Source of the DNA: Paenibacillus hexagrammi
Lineage (GTDB): Bacteria; Bacillota; Bacilli; Paenibacillales; NBRC-103111
DNA length: 64,000 nt
Assembly (NCBI RefSeq): GCF_021513275.1
Contig: NZ_CP090979.1
Location: 1 to 64,000, forward strand
Direction: 5' to 3'
How positions within the stretch are numbered: the stretch's first letter is position 1; the number at the start of each line of letters is the position of its first letter. The position numbers and the translations under genes were made by a program. The notes under the pieces are model-generated. The model did no database searches. It was not told the DNA's origin and saw only the letters and a program-made list of their open reading frames with translations. Shown piece after piece: positions 49,747-57,723 of this stretch.

Positions 49747-50114
49747 TGAAAGGCTACCATTACTTACCTAAATTCCCTAGCGGAACAAAGCAAGCTATCA
49801 AATCATTCGATAGGATCTTTCACAAGCTACATAACCGAGTTGTCCGCATCACCGGCACGTTCGATAACAAGAGTTGGTACAGAGTTAAGTTCTACACCGA
49901 AGACGGTCAAGTGTACGATTTCAAAGGATTTGCTTGGTGGTATGGCGGAGAAGGCCCGAGAGGATTGGCGGTATGCCTACGAAAGCTCGGGATCTGTGAA
50001 AGCATCATCGAAAAGCTGACTGACCATAGTTGTAAATTGCAAGGCGATACATACAATCCGAATAGTTTCTTCATTAATATAGAACGCAATCAGCTAGAGG
50101 AGGTGAGTGCATGA
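49746..50114 (+). CDS. Hypothetical early protein (122 aa)
   Basis: The ATG overlaps the previous stop (TAATG). A beta-rich basic protein (NRVVRITGTFDNKSWYRVKF, YDFKGFAWWYGGEGPRGLAV). The GFAWW segment and cysteines are not assigned to a family. Confidence 0.65.
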   Translation: MKGYHYLPKFPSGTKQAIKSFDRIFHKLHNRVVRITGTFDNKSWYRVKFYTEDGQVYDFKGFAWWYGGEGPRGLAVCLRKLGICESIIEKLTDHSCKLQGDTYNPNSFFINIERNQLEEVSA

Positions 50115-50278
50115 GCGTAGGAGACATGATCAAGGAACTAGGACGACTAGATCCGAAAGCAAAACTTATTGTAAGCTGCCAAGGCTATTTTGAAAAGGAA
50201 TCTATCAGAGTCGAAGAAACCAAGCACGGCGTAGTCATCAAGGATGATTGCGGTGTGGATGAGCTTGGAATCAATTAA
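50111..50278 (+). CDS. Small early protein (55 aa)
   Basis: ATG at 50111 overlaps the preceding stop (ATGA) after AGGAGGTGA. Product MSVGDMIKELGRLDPKAKLI continues with an alternating strand pattern (IVSCQGYFEKESIRVEETKH). The LGRLDPxxKLIVSC phrase resembles small DUF6225/DUF-like phage proteins; no role is claimed. Confidence 0.6.
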   Translation: MSVGDMIKELGRLDPKAKLIVSCQGYFEKESIRVEETKHGVVIKDDCGVDELGIN

Positions 50279-50292
50279 TGGGAGGGCTTCAC

Positions 50293-50823
50293 ATGTCAAC
50301 GAAATACTTCATCAAGGTAATTGAAAGCGATGAGGAGTACGGTTGGGTATTCCGAACGCCACAATCCGAGGATAACCAGTTTGAAACGGATGAGTTGATC
50401 CGCCTGGTGTGCGAACCAGTTCCGGGATATGTCGAGCTGATCCGCAAGGATGCCGTAGCCGAGATCACTTTTGCCGAGTACACCGTCATCATGGATTGGG
50501 AGAGCGATCCCGAGTGCGACGTATGCTTTGTGGCGGATCTGATCGCCAAGTATGCGGTCAAGCGCAAGCGCGAGTTACATGAAATGATCATCAAAACAGC
50601 GAAGGGGATGGAAAGCCGAATGAGCAACCTATTGAATCACCAAGACCAAATCTACCTACTGCAATTCTGGCTACGATCTAATTTCGAGGATGTCATCTTG
50701 GCCGCACTAGCGAATGACAACGAGGAGCTACGCCGACTAATCGCCGACCACCTGTTTACCGAATTTGAAATTACGAACGAGGACGTTATCGGTGAAATAT
50801 ACGATCTATTCGTGCAATCTTGA
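50293..50823 (+). CDS. Hypothetical early protein (176 aa)
   Basis: ATG at 50293 lies seven bases after GGGAGG. The N-terminal half is beta-rich (KYFIKVIESDEEYGWVFRTP), the C-terminal half helical (ELHEMIIKTAKGMESRMSNL). Soluble, acidic, function unknown. Promoter P9 starts at its last codons. Confidence 0.65.
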   Translation: MSTKYFIKVIESDEEYGWVFRTPQSEDNQFETDELIRLVCEPVPGYVELIRKDAVAEITFAEYTVIMDWESDPECDVCFVADLIAKYAVKRKRELHEMIIKTAKGMESRMSNLLNHQDQIYLLQFWLRSNFEDVILAALANDNEELRRLIADHLFTEFEITNEDVIGEIYDLFVQS

Positions 50824-50849
50824 CAACACTAAACGTTGTCAACTATAAT
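50820..50849 (+). promoter_or_regulatory. Early promoter P9 with operator O9
   Basis: TTGACA-N18-TATAAT, both consensus, with O9 GACAACACTAAACGTTGTC at 50822-50840. Confidence 0.8.
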
Positions 50850-50869
50850 AAGCCTAGGAGGGTGATCCA

Positions 50870-51292
50870 GTGAAATACATACCGATTGATCTAAAAATGA
50901 TGTTAGCAAGCTCGATGATCGGTACGGTGATGGCGACGGCAAGTTCGCCGTCTCCGTCCATACCAGAACCTACGCCAGTGGTCGCCACGGCACCGCAAGA
51001 AACGCATAAAGCGATCGAGGTGAAAGCCGAACCTACGCCGGCACCCGTTACACCAACACCTACGCCGGCAGAGGAGACTCCCATCGTTAAGCAGCCGAAG
51101 GTTGAACGTACCGAAACAAAGGTACAGCAAGCCTCCCCAAAGCCTAAGAAGGTTACGCCAGGTGAATCCGAAATCAAGTTAGGAACCAAAAGAACGGTAG
51201 TTGACGATCGGGGAAATACGGTTCACTATACGATGCCTCAATATTCCGAGGTTCAAGTCAATACTCCATCACATAACGAATACGGGAGGTAA
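50870..51292 (+). CDS. Secreted/anchored proline-rich protein
   Basis: GTG at 50870 follows AGGAGGGTG. A hydrophobic N-terminus (LKMMLASSMIGTVMATASS) looks like a signal sequence, followed by about 75 residues rich in Pro, Thr, Glu and Ala (PEPTPVV, PTPAPVTPTPTPAEETP), a TonB-like extended spacer. The C-terminus has GNTVHYTMPQYSEVQV. First gene behind P9, so it could be a surface-exclusion or wall-spanning early protein. Confidence 0.65.
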   Translation: MKYIPIDLKMMLASSMIGTVMATASSPSPSIPEPTPVVATAPQETHKAIEVKAEPTPAPVTPTPTPAEETPIVKQPKVERTETKVQQASPKPKKVTPGESEIKLGTKRTVVDDRGNTVHYTMPQYSEVQVNTPSHNEYGR

Positions 51293-51294
51293 CG

Positions 51295-51528
51295 ATGCTC
51301 ACACCAAGCCAAATCCTAGCCTTTAATCGGGCACTAGGGCTACTAGATTCAGCTATCCTCACTCACGAGCAATTCATAGCACTTCACCACGATTGGAATT
51401 TCGATGACTACCCGTCAAAAGTTGAGGAATCCCGTAATAGGGCTGCTCAGGATCGGGAACACAAAGCGGTCATCCTAGGCATGATCAAGGCACATAACAG
51501 CTTTAAAAAAGAAAAATTAGTCCACTAG
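51295..51528 (+). CDS. Small helical protein (77 aa)
   Basis: Starts two bases after the preceding gene with GGGAGG. Helical, charged (LTPSQILAFNRALGLLDSAI, REHKAVILGMIKAHNSFKKE). No family recognised. Confidence 0.6.
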   Translation: MLTPSQILAFNRALGLLDSAILTHEQFIALHHDWNFDDYPSKVEESRNRAAQDREHKAVILGMIKAHNSFKKEKLVH

Positions 51529-51541
51529 GAGGAACTTAACC

Positions 51542-52090
51542 ATGAAAAAGGATTTCACATTGCTAACAGTAGGAAAGGTATTCGACGCTTGCAAACTTCC
51601 AGACATCGAGGGTCAGACGGGAGCAATCTTCGCACCAGTGGAAGGGATCGGCTACATGCTGATTCTCTTTATGCCCAACATGACTCGGCTAGAGTCCGAG
51701 CTAATTTCGTCCGGAAAGATTCAGTTCCGCGTCCTAAAAGAAACGTCCAGCTTCATGTTAGCACTAGCAAGGTTCGGCAACTCGGATCTGATCTATGAGA
51801 TCGGCATTGATCCGAACCAGTACGAGGAAAAGGAGCTAATGAAGCTCTGCATCGACAATAACATGATGGCGGTCGTTGGGCTGGACAGCGTAGACAATAC
51901 TATTAAAGCGATGCGGTACGGTAACATGCCGAATGGTTTACGCCAGAAGTTTATCGCGGCGTGGACTAACGCGAGAGCGCAAGAGGGTTTCGGCGAGAAG
52001 TACCGCCGTTGGATCGCGGATCTATGGGGCCGGTACGATACGTTCAGAATGTGGGACATCGCAACATACGTCGGGAGGCTTGGTGAGTAA
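51542..52090 (+). CDS. Hypothetical protein (182 aa)
   Basis: AGGAGG precedes ATG. Alpha/beta protein (TLLTVGKVFDACKLPDIEGQ; GYMLILFMPNMTRLESELIS; RQKFIAAWTNARAQEGFGEK). No motif assigned. Its stop overlaps the next start (TAATG). Confidence 0.65.
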   Translation: MKKDFTLLTVGKVFDACKLPDIEGQTGAIFAPVEGIGYMLILFMPNMTRLESELISSGKIQFRVLKETSSFMLALARFGNSDLIYEIGIDPNQYEEKELMKLCIDNNMMAVVGLDSVDNTIKAMRYGNMPNGLRQKFIAAWTNARAQEGFGEKYRRWIADLWGRYDTFRMWDIATYVGRLGE

Positions 52091-52191
52091 TGAAGCGTAA
52101 AGCAAATCTGGTGTTCATGCAAAACGATGTTGGCGAGGTCATTCTCGCCGGCATTCACGGTCAATGGGCTAAGTTAGTCATTGGCGCATAA
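52090..52191 (+). CDS. Tiny protein (33 aa), possibly fused to the next frame
   Basis: ATG overlaps the previous stop. Product MKRKANLVFMQNDVGEVILA then GIHGQWAKLVIGA. The +1 frame just before its stop reads LAHKKELLAEGWRATVVMDI and continues to 52303. One T too many in GTCATTGGCG would join them into one protein of about 70 residues. Confidence 0.45.
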   Translation: MKRKANLVFMQNDVGEVILAGIHGQWAKLVIGA

Positions 52192-52303
52192 GAAGGAGCT
52201 GCTTGCCGAGGGTTGGAGAGCTACGGTTGTTATGGACATAGACATGAACACCCCCTTTCTGCTGAAAATTAACACCATAAATTTTGTCGAAAGTCCATCT
52301 TGA
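52181..52303 (+). CDS. Short frame following 52090-52191, likely its C-terminus
   Basis: The frame AHKKELLAEGWRATVVMDID continues NTPFLLKINTINFVESPS. It opens only at a TTG without a ribosome site, and looks like the continuation of the preceding tiny gene after a one-base shift. Confidence 0.35.
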   Translation: MAHKKELLAEGWRATVVMDIDMNTPFLLKINTINFVESPS

Positions 52304-52355
52304 GGTATCTATTAAACTACCAAATTATGTTGTATACTTAATCTATCAGAACTTG

Positions 52356-52372
52356 ATTACAAGTTTTGTAAT
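52356..52372 (+). promoter_or_regulatory. Operator-like inverted repeat before antitoxin-toxin genes
   Basis: ATTACAA-GTT-TTGTAAT, perfect 7-bp arms, about 80-95 bases before the antitoxin start. A -10-like TATACT lies upstream at about 52332. Autoregulation by antitoxin-toxin complexes is usual for Phd-Doc modules. Confidence 0.5.
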
Positions 52373-52451
52373 AATTAATTGAGACGAGCGCATATCTTCA
52401 CGTATGGTTAGCCGATTTTTAGGCGAGTCTGCTAATGTGGAGGTGAGCGTT

Positions 52452-52604
52452 TTGTCCGAGAACAAGAAAAAAGGTGACGACAAAATGATCAACAAACAAA
52501 TTACCCAAAAAGTAGTGACAGTTTCCAATGAGCAAGCAATGAAGGCGGCCGCGGAGCAATTCAAGAAATTTCGTGGGACGTTTGAGAAGTTGGCGAAGAA
52601 TTAG
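52452..52604 (+). CDS. Putative antitoxin of the Doc module
   Basis: TTG at 52452 follows GGAGGTG by 6 bases; ATG at 52485 (after AAGGTG) is the alternative. The 50-residue product (INKQITQKVVTVSNEQAMKA, AAEQFKKFRGTFEKLAKN) is basic, mostly helical, and overlaps the toxin start (TAGTG). A short helical C-terminus that inserts into Doc would suffice for neutralisation. No Phd-fold DNA-binding motif is evident. Confidence 0.65.
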   Translation: MSENKKKGDDKMINKQITQKVVTVSNEQAMKAAAEQFKKFRGTFEKLAKN

Positions 52605-52981
52605 TGTATATTCAAGTCACTCTCGAACAAATCATCTTGTTTCATGATTATGCGTTGGCGCAGGACGGTGGACTACCAGGCATAAAAGACGAGGGCCATT
52701 TAATGGCGATATGGGACAAACCCTTCCACGAGTATTTTGGAACAGAGTTGTATCCTGGACTCGCGCATAAAGCCGCTATTTATCTCGAATCAATAGCGCA
52801 AGCCCACGCCTTTAATGATGCCAATAAGCGTACCGCCGTTCTGGTCATGCTAACGTTCCTAGACATGAACGGAAGACAACTAAGAGCTACCGAGAAGGAG
52901 CTTTTTGATATAACGATTCAAGTTGTAACACACGAGGTAGATATTCCGTACTTGACCGCATGGATCAACGCGAGAATTTAA
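52604..52981 (+). CDS. doc: Doc-type Fic toxin
   Basis: The 125-residue protein has the Doc/Fic core HAFNDANKRTAV, with helices AHKAAIYLESIAQ before and VLVMLTFLDMNGRQLRATEK after. Doc toxins phosphorylate elongation factor EF-Tu using the HxFx(D/A)(D/A)NKR loop. GTG starts inside the antitoxin stop. The pair acts as an addiction module that stabilises plasmid-borne phage such as P1. A terminator follows. Confidence 0.9.
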   Translation: MYIQVTLEQIILFHDYALAQDGGLPGIKDEGHLMAIWDKPFHEYFGTELYPGLAHKAAIYLESIAQAHAFNDANKRTAVLVMLTFLDMNGRQLRATEKELFDITIQVVTHEVDIPYLTAWINARI

Positions 52982-52982
52982 A

Positions 52983-53027
52983 AGACCGCTCACTCACCCA
53001 AAAAACGGGTAGGGCGGTTTTTGTTTT
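52983..53027 (+). terminator. Terminator after doc
   Basis: ACCGCTC...ACCC and GGGT.GGGCGGT pair with a small internal mismatch, followed by TTTTTG. Confidence 0.75.
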
Positions 53028-53035
53028 ACCCTACG

Positions 53036-53089
53036 GTTAACATTGTTAACATGGTTAACACCTTGATTTTACTGGACTTTTTTGTTAAC
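53036..53089 (+). repeat. GTTAAC iterated repeats before the KfrA-like gene
   Basis: GTTAAC occurs at 53036, 53045 and 53054, a 9-bp period, and again at 53084. All lie within 85 bases of the coiled-coil gene start. They are the natural operator or centromere-like site for the ribbon-helix-helix protein encoded downstream. Confidence 0.65.
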
Positions 53090-53119
53090 CTATAGGAAAG
53101 ATACATAGGAGGCGACGGC

Positions 53120-54064
53120 ATGGCACAAAAGAGTTTTAACCATATCAGCGAGGAAACCAAGATCAGGATCAATGAGGCTATCGAGGCGTCAGCTCTTACG
53201 GATAAGGAATGGATCGATCGGGCCGTAGAGGTTTGGGCGCTTCATGCGATGAAAACCGAGATTCCAGATTTCCGCAAGGAGATCGAGGAGGTCGAAGGCT
53301 TAACGAATCGGATTCGAAACGTACTCGTGAACCTAGCGCAACGGACCGCCTTCGAGAAAGATGAGGTTCGCCGTAAGTGGGAGGAAGTAGTCGAGGAGAA
53401 GCGCCTAGAGATCGAGAAACTAAATAGCTACCAATCTCAGCTCGAAAAGGATCTAAAGGCTGCTACCGAGGAGACTCAACGTCAAAAGGAGATCCGCGAG
53501 GAGGCGGAGAAGTACGCCAAGTCAGCGCAAGAATCTAGCGAGGGACAGAAGGCACTTGCCGAGTCCTACAAAGAGAAGAACGATACCTTGGCCGGCTTGG
53601 TTACGGAATATAAAGCAGGCTACGAAGAATCCCGAACATTGCGTGAGCAAGTAGCAGAGCTAGGCCGTGATAAACGGGATCTGGAACGCCAGCTATTCGA
53701 TGAAAAAGAAAACACCGATGCCCTCGCTAGAATCGGAGACGAGCGCGTTCGTCAGTTGGAAGAAAAGCATAAAGCGGATCTTGAGCGGATCGAGGAGCGC
53801 AAGGAGATCGAGAAGGAACGGGCGCTTATCCACTTACGAACCGAGCTGCAAGAGGTTTCCGCGAGGGCCGCACAAAAAGCCACGGATGAGATCAAGGGGC
53901 TGTACAGTCGGATCGAACAGCTAAGAGGTGAACACGATCAAGCCGTAGAATATCTACGCAAGGATCACGAGAAGCGAATCGAAGCTATGGCTGCTCAAAT
54001 GGAAGCAATGAGAGCGGACTATGAGCGCCAGATTGCGGATCTCAAGAATCCACCGAAAAAGTAA
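53120..54064 (+). CDS. KfrA-like DNA-binding coiled-coil protein
   Basis: The 314-residue protein begins with a short, RHH-like domain (FNHISEETKIRINEAIEASA, LTDKEWIDRAVEVWALH) followed by nearly 250 residues of charged coiled coil (EEKRLEIEKLNSYQSQLEKD ... EHDQAVEYLRKDHEKRIEAM). Plasmid KfrA proteins have a DNA-binding head and such a tail and aid stable inheritance. GTTAAC repeats precede it. It may help partition, or regulate itself. Confidence 0.7.
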   Translation: MAQKSFNHISEETKIRINEAIEASALTDKEWIDRAVEVWALHAMKTEIPDFRKEIEEVEGLTNRIRNVLVNLAQRTAFEKDEVRRKWEEVVEEKRLEIEKLNSYQSQLEKDLKAATEETQRQKEIREEAEKYAKSAQESSEGQKALAESYKEKNDTLAGLVTEYKAGYEESRTLREQVAELGRDKRDLERQLFDEKENTDALARIGDERVRQLEEKHKADLERIEERKEIEKERALIHLRTELQEVSARAAQKATDEIKGLYSRIEQLRGEHDQAVEYLRKDHEKRIEAMAAQMEAMRADYERQIADLKNPPKK

Positions 54065-54129
54065 CCAGAACGGCTGTTTGGTGACACGTAGCTGTCAATT
54101 TGGATCTGTATACTATGGGAGGTTGAGCG

Positions 54130-54390
54130 ATGCTTGCTATTGGCATTGATCGAGAAGGGGATACGTACAGGATCAGCGGTTTTTCACTAACGGAAGGACT
54201 CGTGGACGTTAGCGTTGAGGGCAAGGAGGAAGCCGATAAAGTTCTGCGTCCAATGCTCGTAACCTACCGCCATACGGGACAGCAAGTCATAGTCGAGGAT
54301 GCGACGGGTGAGTTTACACAGTTGCTAAACGAGATCGAAGCCAAGCCGCCTAACGTTATCAAGGTTAAGTTTGAGGAGGACGAGTCTTGA
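54130..54390 (+). CDS. Small hypothetical protein (86 aa)
   Basis: Beta-rich, acidic product (MLAIGIDREGDTYRISGFSL, LRPMLVTYRHTGQQVIVEDA) with GGGAGG before ATG. The stop overlaps the next start. No family recognised. Confidence 0.6.
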   Translation: MLAIGIDREGDTYRISGFSLTEGLVDVSVEGKEEADKVLRPMLVTYRHTGQQVIVEDATGEFTQLLNEIEAKPPNVIKVKFEEDES

Positions 54391-54881
54391 AAATCTGGAA
54401 GCTGAAAGACTACGAGCGCCAGTTTTTGTTTATGGTTCGGGAGCAAGTTCCGATGGTCACCGGCACTAGCGACTTTTGGGCCGCACTCGCCAAGAAGCTC
54501 TCTAGGAACGATCACGTATCGACCGAGGAGTTCGCCGCGCTGTATTACGCAACGGTTCTAGTGTACAACGCCTATCTGCGTAAGGAACCAAGTGTATTGA
54601 TCGTTACGCTTGACGATGCAAAGCGGATCGAGGAGCTTGAGGAGCGTTACCAGGCGCCCACATACGCGGACATGATCCAGACGCTATACATCACCTGGTC
54701 GATGGAAAAGCCGAACGGACGCGAGTTCTGCGAAGGTTCATTGCGCTTTAGCGATGCCGAATACGCCGAGCGCCGGCAGTTGGTAGAACGAGAGATAGCG
54801 GAAATGAAGACGGTAGCCGAGCGCTATGTAGCGAATCTGGACAAGCTCCAAGTGCAGACGGTCACTAGGAAAAGACCATAG
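54387..54881 (+). CDS. Hypothetical helical protein (164 aa)
   Basis: TTG at 54387 overlaps the previous stop, with GAGGAGG upstream. Helical with YERQFLFMVREQVPMVTGTS and RRQLVEREIAEMKTVAERYV. No family recognised. Confidence 0.6.
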   Translation: MKIWKLKDYERQFLFMVREQVPMVTGTSDFWAALAKKLSRNDHVSTEEFAALYYATVLVYNAYLRKEPSVLIVTLDDAKRIEELEERYQAPTYADMIQTLYITWSMEKPNGREFCEGSLRFSDAEYAERRQLVEREIAEMKTVAERYVANLDKLQVQTVTRKRP

Positions 54882-54971
54882 ACTTTTTCCAGTTTATAGG
54901 ATACTATTAACCACATAAATGATTCCAAAGAACTAGGTAGTAGTCATAAAGACAGAGGGGTTTGGTTAAGT

Positions 54972-55190
54972 GTGTGGTTAGAAGGTTCAAGTGGGGATGG
55001 TTTTTTATTTCTGTGGCTCCTAGCAATTGAGCTGGCGTTATTTTTGTGGGCATGGGGAAGTGGGCGAATAATTATTGTATCGGGGGATCAACTCTACGAG
55101 TGCGGCCATGATCGCATTGTTTCGACGATTCCGAACGATAGTAGGAGAGCGTCCGCGCTGAAAGAGTCGTTAAATAGGACATTACGGTAA
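54972..55190 (+). CDS. Single-pass membrane protein, unknown
   Basis: GTG at 54972 follows GAGGGG at a longish distance. A membrane helix (FLFLWLLAIELALFLWAWGS) is followed by a 40-residue soluble tail (YECGHDRIVSTIPNDSRRAS). A terminator follows. Weak start. Confidence 0.5.
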   Translation: MWLEGSSGDGFLFLWLLAIELALFLWAWGSGRIIIVSGDQLYECGHDRIVSTIPNDSRRASALKESLNRTLR

Positions 55191-55193
55191 ACA

Positions 55194-55236
55194 AAAACCG
55201 CCAACCTAGCGCCCTAGGAAAGCGGTTTTACTTTTT
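55194..55236 (+). terminator. Terminator
   Basis: AAAACCGC and GCGGTTTT pair (8 bp) around an internal loop that itself contains CCTAG...CTAGG, followed by ACTTTTTT. Confidence 0.75.
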
Positions 55237-55510
55237 TGGTTTCAAGGGGGGCTGTGTATAACTTCGTCGAATATCCGCGATCTGTGCATAAGTTACGCAA
55301 ACCCTGTGAGTTTATTAACATTTTTGGGTTTGCCTGCTTGTTACATTATGGGTTATGTTGTACACTAGACAATAACACCAACGCAAAGAGACTCGCGTGT
55401 AATAGGTTGGTCGCCTACGAGAGTCCCTTCAAGGAATACTTCTATGCTTTTTTGAAGTTATGAGCTTATTCTATCACGGCTGCATAATGATTTCAATAGC
55501 ATAGTTGTAT
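55237..55510. other. Non-coding stretch before the initiator gene
   Basis: No credible gene. CGCAAACCC (about 55298) and GGGTTTGC (about 55324) form a long-loop inverted repeat. A second imperfect one (GACTCGCG ... CGAGAGTC) lies at about 55389-55425. By position next to a plasmid-type initiator this is a candidate origin or a regulatory RNA region. Confidence 0.4.
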
Positions 55511-55511
55511 T

Positions 55512-55546
55512 TCCTCCTGCGAAAACAAGGGAGGATTTTTTATTTT
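55512..55546 (+). promoter_or_regulatory. Ribosome-site-masking hairpin before initiator gene
   Basis: TCCTCC (55512-55517) can pair perfectly with GGAGGA (55530-55535), which is the only Shine-Dalgarno sequence before ATG at 55547. A T6 run follows, so the same hairpin may terminate. It would limit initiator synthesis and thus copy number. Confidence 0.55.
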
Positions 55547-56395
55547 ATGATGCTAGAGACGGTTGTACACCTAAGAGGAACGGTTTACGAGAGAGGATAC
55601 GGCATGATCGCGCAAAAGGCGATGCGTGACCGTACAATCAGCGCCAAGGCCAAGGCGCTATACGCTTACCTATGTTCGTTCGCGGGGAGCATCGCGGACA
55701 CCGATCGGACGGCGTTCCCAGGCGTAACCTTGATGATGGAAGACCTCGGAATAAAAAGTGACGATACGTACTACAAGATCAGGAAAGAGCTGATCAATGC
55801 AGGGTACATAACCGTCGAGCAAAAGCAAGTAGACGGTCGGTTCGCCAAGTGCGTTTACACGATTGAGGCGGTCGTTACACCGCCAAAACCAAAGGAAGAA
55901 GAAGCTCCACCAGAGGAAAAAACACCGCACCCTAAAAATTCGGGTACGGAAAAATCGACGTACCCTAAAAATTCGAGTACGATAAATTCGGACTCGGAAA
56001 ATATGGGTATTATAAGTATCAGTTCTAAAAGTATCAGTAAATCTATGTATGTATGTATGGACGAAATCGCCGCATCAATCGAATCTGTGGATAATTCCGA
56101 ACCAGATCCAATAATAGAAAAGGTTATAAGAGAAGCGGATGAGTGCGGTATTCAAGCGTATGCAGGCGAGATATATTCTATGCTAGTAAAACAGTTCCCG
56201 ACGCAACTTGACCCCGAAGTGATAGAGATAGCTGGGCGAATATATTTCGAGAGGACACACGATATGACAACCGTTCCATTTAAGCCAAAGTTAGCGGTTG
56301 ATAACCCAACAGGTATGTTCTACGATTGCTATAAAGATGCGATAAAAGAATGGAAGGTAGGGCGCTATAAGAAAGAACGATCAGCACAAGCCTAG
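55547..56395 (+). CDS. Plasmid/phage replication initiator (winged helix)
   Basis: ATG at 55547 (ATG ATG) lies 11-12 bases after GGAGGA. Residues 10-110 match the RepA_N/helix-turn-helix initiators of Gram-positive plasmids and phages: RGYGMIAQKAMRDRTISAKA, LYAYLCSFAGSIADTDRTAF, GVTLMMEDLGIKSDDTYYKI, ELINAGYITVEQ. A Pro/Lys/Ser-rich linker (PPEEKTPHPKNSGTEKS) follows, then a helical C-terminus. It would start replication in the lysogenic, plasmid state, distinct from the lytic initiator at 8164-8643. Confidence 0.75.
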   Translation: MMLETVVHLRGTVYERGYGMIAQKAMRDRTISAKAKALYAYLCSFAGSIADTDRTAFPGVTLMMEDLGIKSDDTYYKIRKELINAGYITVEQKQVDGRFAKCVYTIEAVVTPPKPKEEEAPPEEKTPHPKNSGTEKSTYPKNSSTINSDSENMGIISISSKSISKSMYVCMDEIAASIESVDNSEPDPIIEKVIREADECGIQAYAGEIYSMLVKQFPTQLDPEVIEIAGRIYFERTHDMTTVPFKPKLAVDNPTGMFYDCYKDAIKEWKVGRYKKERSAQA

Positions 56396-56418
56396 CTTCG
56401 TAGGGATGGAGGTTCACT

Positions 56419-56649
56419 ATGCGCGACGTAGACATATCGAAGCTGCCGAAGTTCACCGACTGGAAAGAAGCGGTCGAGTATTTCAAGGCGCGAGGTAAGA
56501 TGGAGTTTTTCGGTTGGTCTGGAACCGAGAATTATCGAGTCTACAAGTTCATACGGCGCAAGAACGGCTTGGAGTATTTCATAGACGTTTGCGATGACGG
56601 AACACTATGCGTGATCCAACGCGATACGAGTATTTTCAAGAACTTCTGA
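56419..56649 (+). CDS. Small hypothetical protein (76 aa)
   Basis: GGAGG precedes ATG. Beta-alpha product MRDVDISKLPKFTDWKEAVE then FFGWSGTENYRVYKFIRRKN. Probably expressed with the initiator; no family recognised. Confidence 0.6.
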   Translation: MRDVDISKLPKFTDWKEAVEYFKARGKMEFFGWSGTENYRVYKFIRRKNGLEYFIDVCDDGTLCVIQRDTSIFKNF

Positions 56650-56695
56650 AAAAAAATTTGCCTACGACAAGTTGCGCCGAAAGAAGGGTGTCTAA

Positions 56696-57709
56696 GTGAA
56701 AATAAAAAAGGTTGCCGTACTCGCTAGTTCTCTAGTAATTGCTTCTATGTTATTAAACAGTGGTGTAGTCGTGAACGCTAAAACTGCCGGGGAGCTTAGC
56801 GAGTCCTACATCGAAGCTCACGTTAAAATTGATGGGAAGGAGCAAACTTTTACACAACCTGCCTTGATTATATCTGGAAGTACACTCGTACCTATGAGAG
56901 CTATATTCGAGAAACTTGGAGCGGATATTACATGGGATAATCCAACGAAAACAGTAACGGCGATTAAGGGAACAACCACTATAAAGTTAAAGATTAATGA
57001 ACTTGTTGCATATGTGGACGGGAAGAAAGTGAATTTGGCTACTAAGCCACAATTAATAAACGGGAACACCATGGTTCCTCTCCGCTTTGTGTCGGAATCC
57101 CTTGGGGCAGTTGTGGAGTGGGAACCTAACACGCTGACCGCTGTAATTACAAGTGCCGGTTCTAAAGATACTAATAATAAAGATAGACAAAATATTGATC
57201 TTACATACAAAGGTGTAGCTATTGGCGATTCGAGAGCAAGTGCAGAAGCAAAACTTGGGGATGAGGTTAATCACTGTGTTTTTATTGACGATAAAGTTGT
57301 GTATATCTCAATAGGTGGTGGTGATACATTATCTAATGGACTAGGTGGTCAGGATAATTACAGTATAAAGAATGTCGTAGATATAATAGGCTTAGATAAT
57401 CTTACTTATAATTCTACTTTTTTTACGGGCAATTCTTTCCTGATTGGTCATGTTGGGAAAAATCTCTTATTCTTCGAGGTAATCACAGCATATAATAAAG
57501 ATTTGAACTCTACCGATTTTGGCTACGCCAGGACATTTATGTTCGACGAGACTTCTTTAAAGTTAATAAAGAAAGAAGTGTCAGATTATAATAATGATAA
57601 AAGTAGTGATAGTGATAGTGATAGTGATAGAAAAGAAGATATGTTGAGCACCTTTACGGATTCTGGCAAGAAATTTAGCTTTAAATGCTGTAATAATCCA
57701 AATGAGTGA
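56696..57709 (+). CDS. Secreted copper-amine-oxidase-N domain (stalk) protein
   Basis: The 337-residue precursor has a signal peptide (MKIKKVAVLASSLVIASMLL ... VVNA). Two copper amine oxidase N-terminal repeats follow: LVPMRAIFEKLGADITWDNP (about 65-85) and MVPLRFVSESLGAV-type VEWEPN (about 125-145). A C-terminal domain of about 150 residues and a (SD)n run end it. Such stalk domains are very common in Paenibacillus surface proteins, which supports the host guess and a lysogenic-conversion role. AT content is higher than in neighbouring genes. Confidence 0.85.
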   Translation: MKIKKVAVLASSLVIASMLLNSGVVVNAKTAGELSESYIEAHVKIDGKEQTFTQPALIISGSTLVPMRAIFEKLGADITWDNPTKTVTAIKGTTTIKLKINELVAYVDGKKVNLATKPQLINGNTMVPLRFVSESLGAVVEWEPNTLTAVITSAGSKDTNNKDRQNIDLTYKGVAIGDSRASAEAKLGDEVNHCVFIDDKVVYISIGGGDTLSNGLGGQDNYSIKNVVDIIGLDNLTYNSTFFTGNSFLIGHVGKNLLFFEVITAYNKDLNSTDFGYARTFMFDETSLKLIKKEVSDYNNDKSSDSDSDSDRKEDMLSTFTDSGKKFSFKCCNNPNE

Positions 57710-57723
57710 GGAGTTGTTTACGT

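Noticed and set aside
55236-55463. 75-codon frame before the initiator gene
   Set aside because: GTG start coincides with the end of a terminator and the product looks random; inverted repeats fit a non-coding region better.
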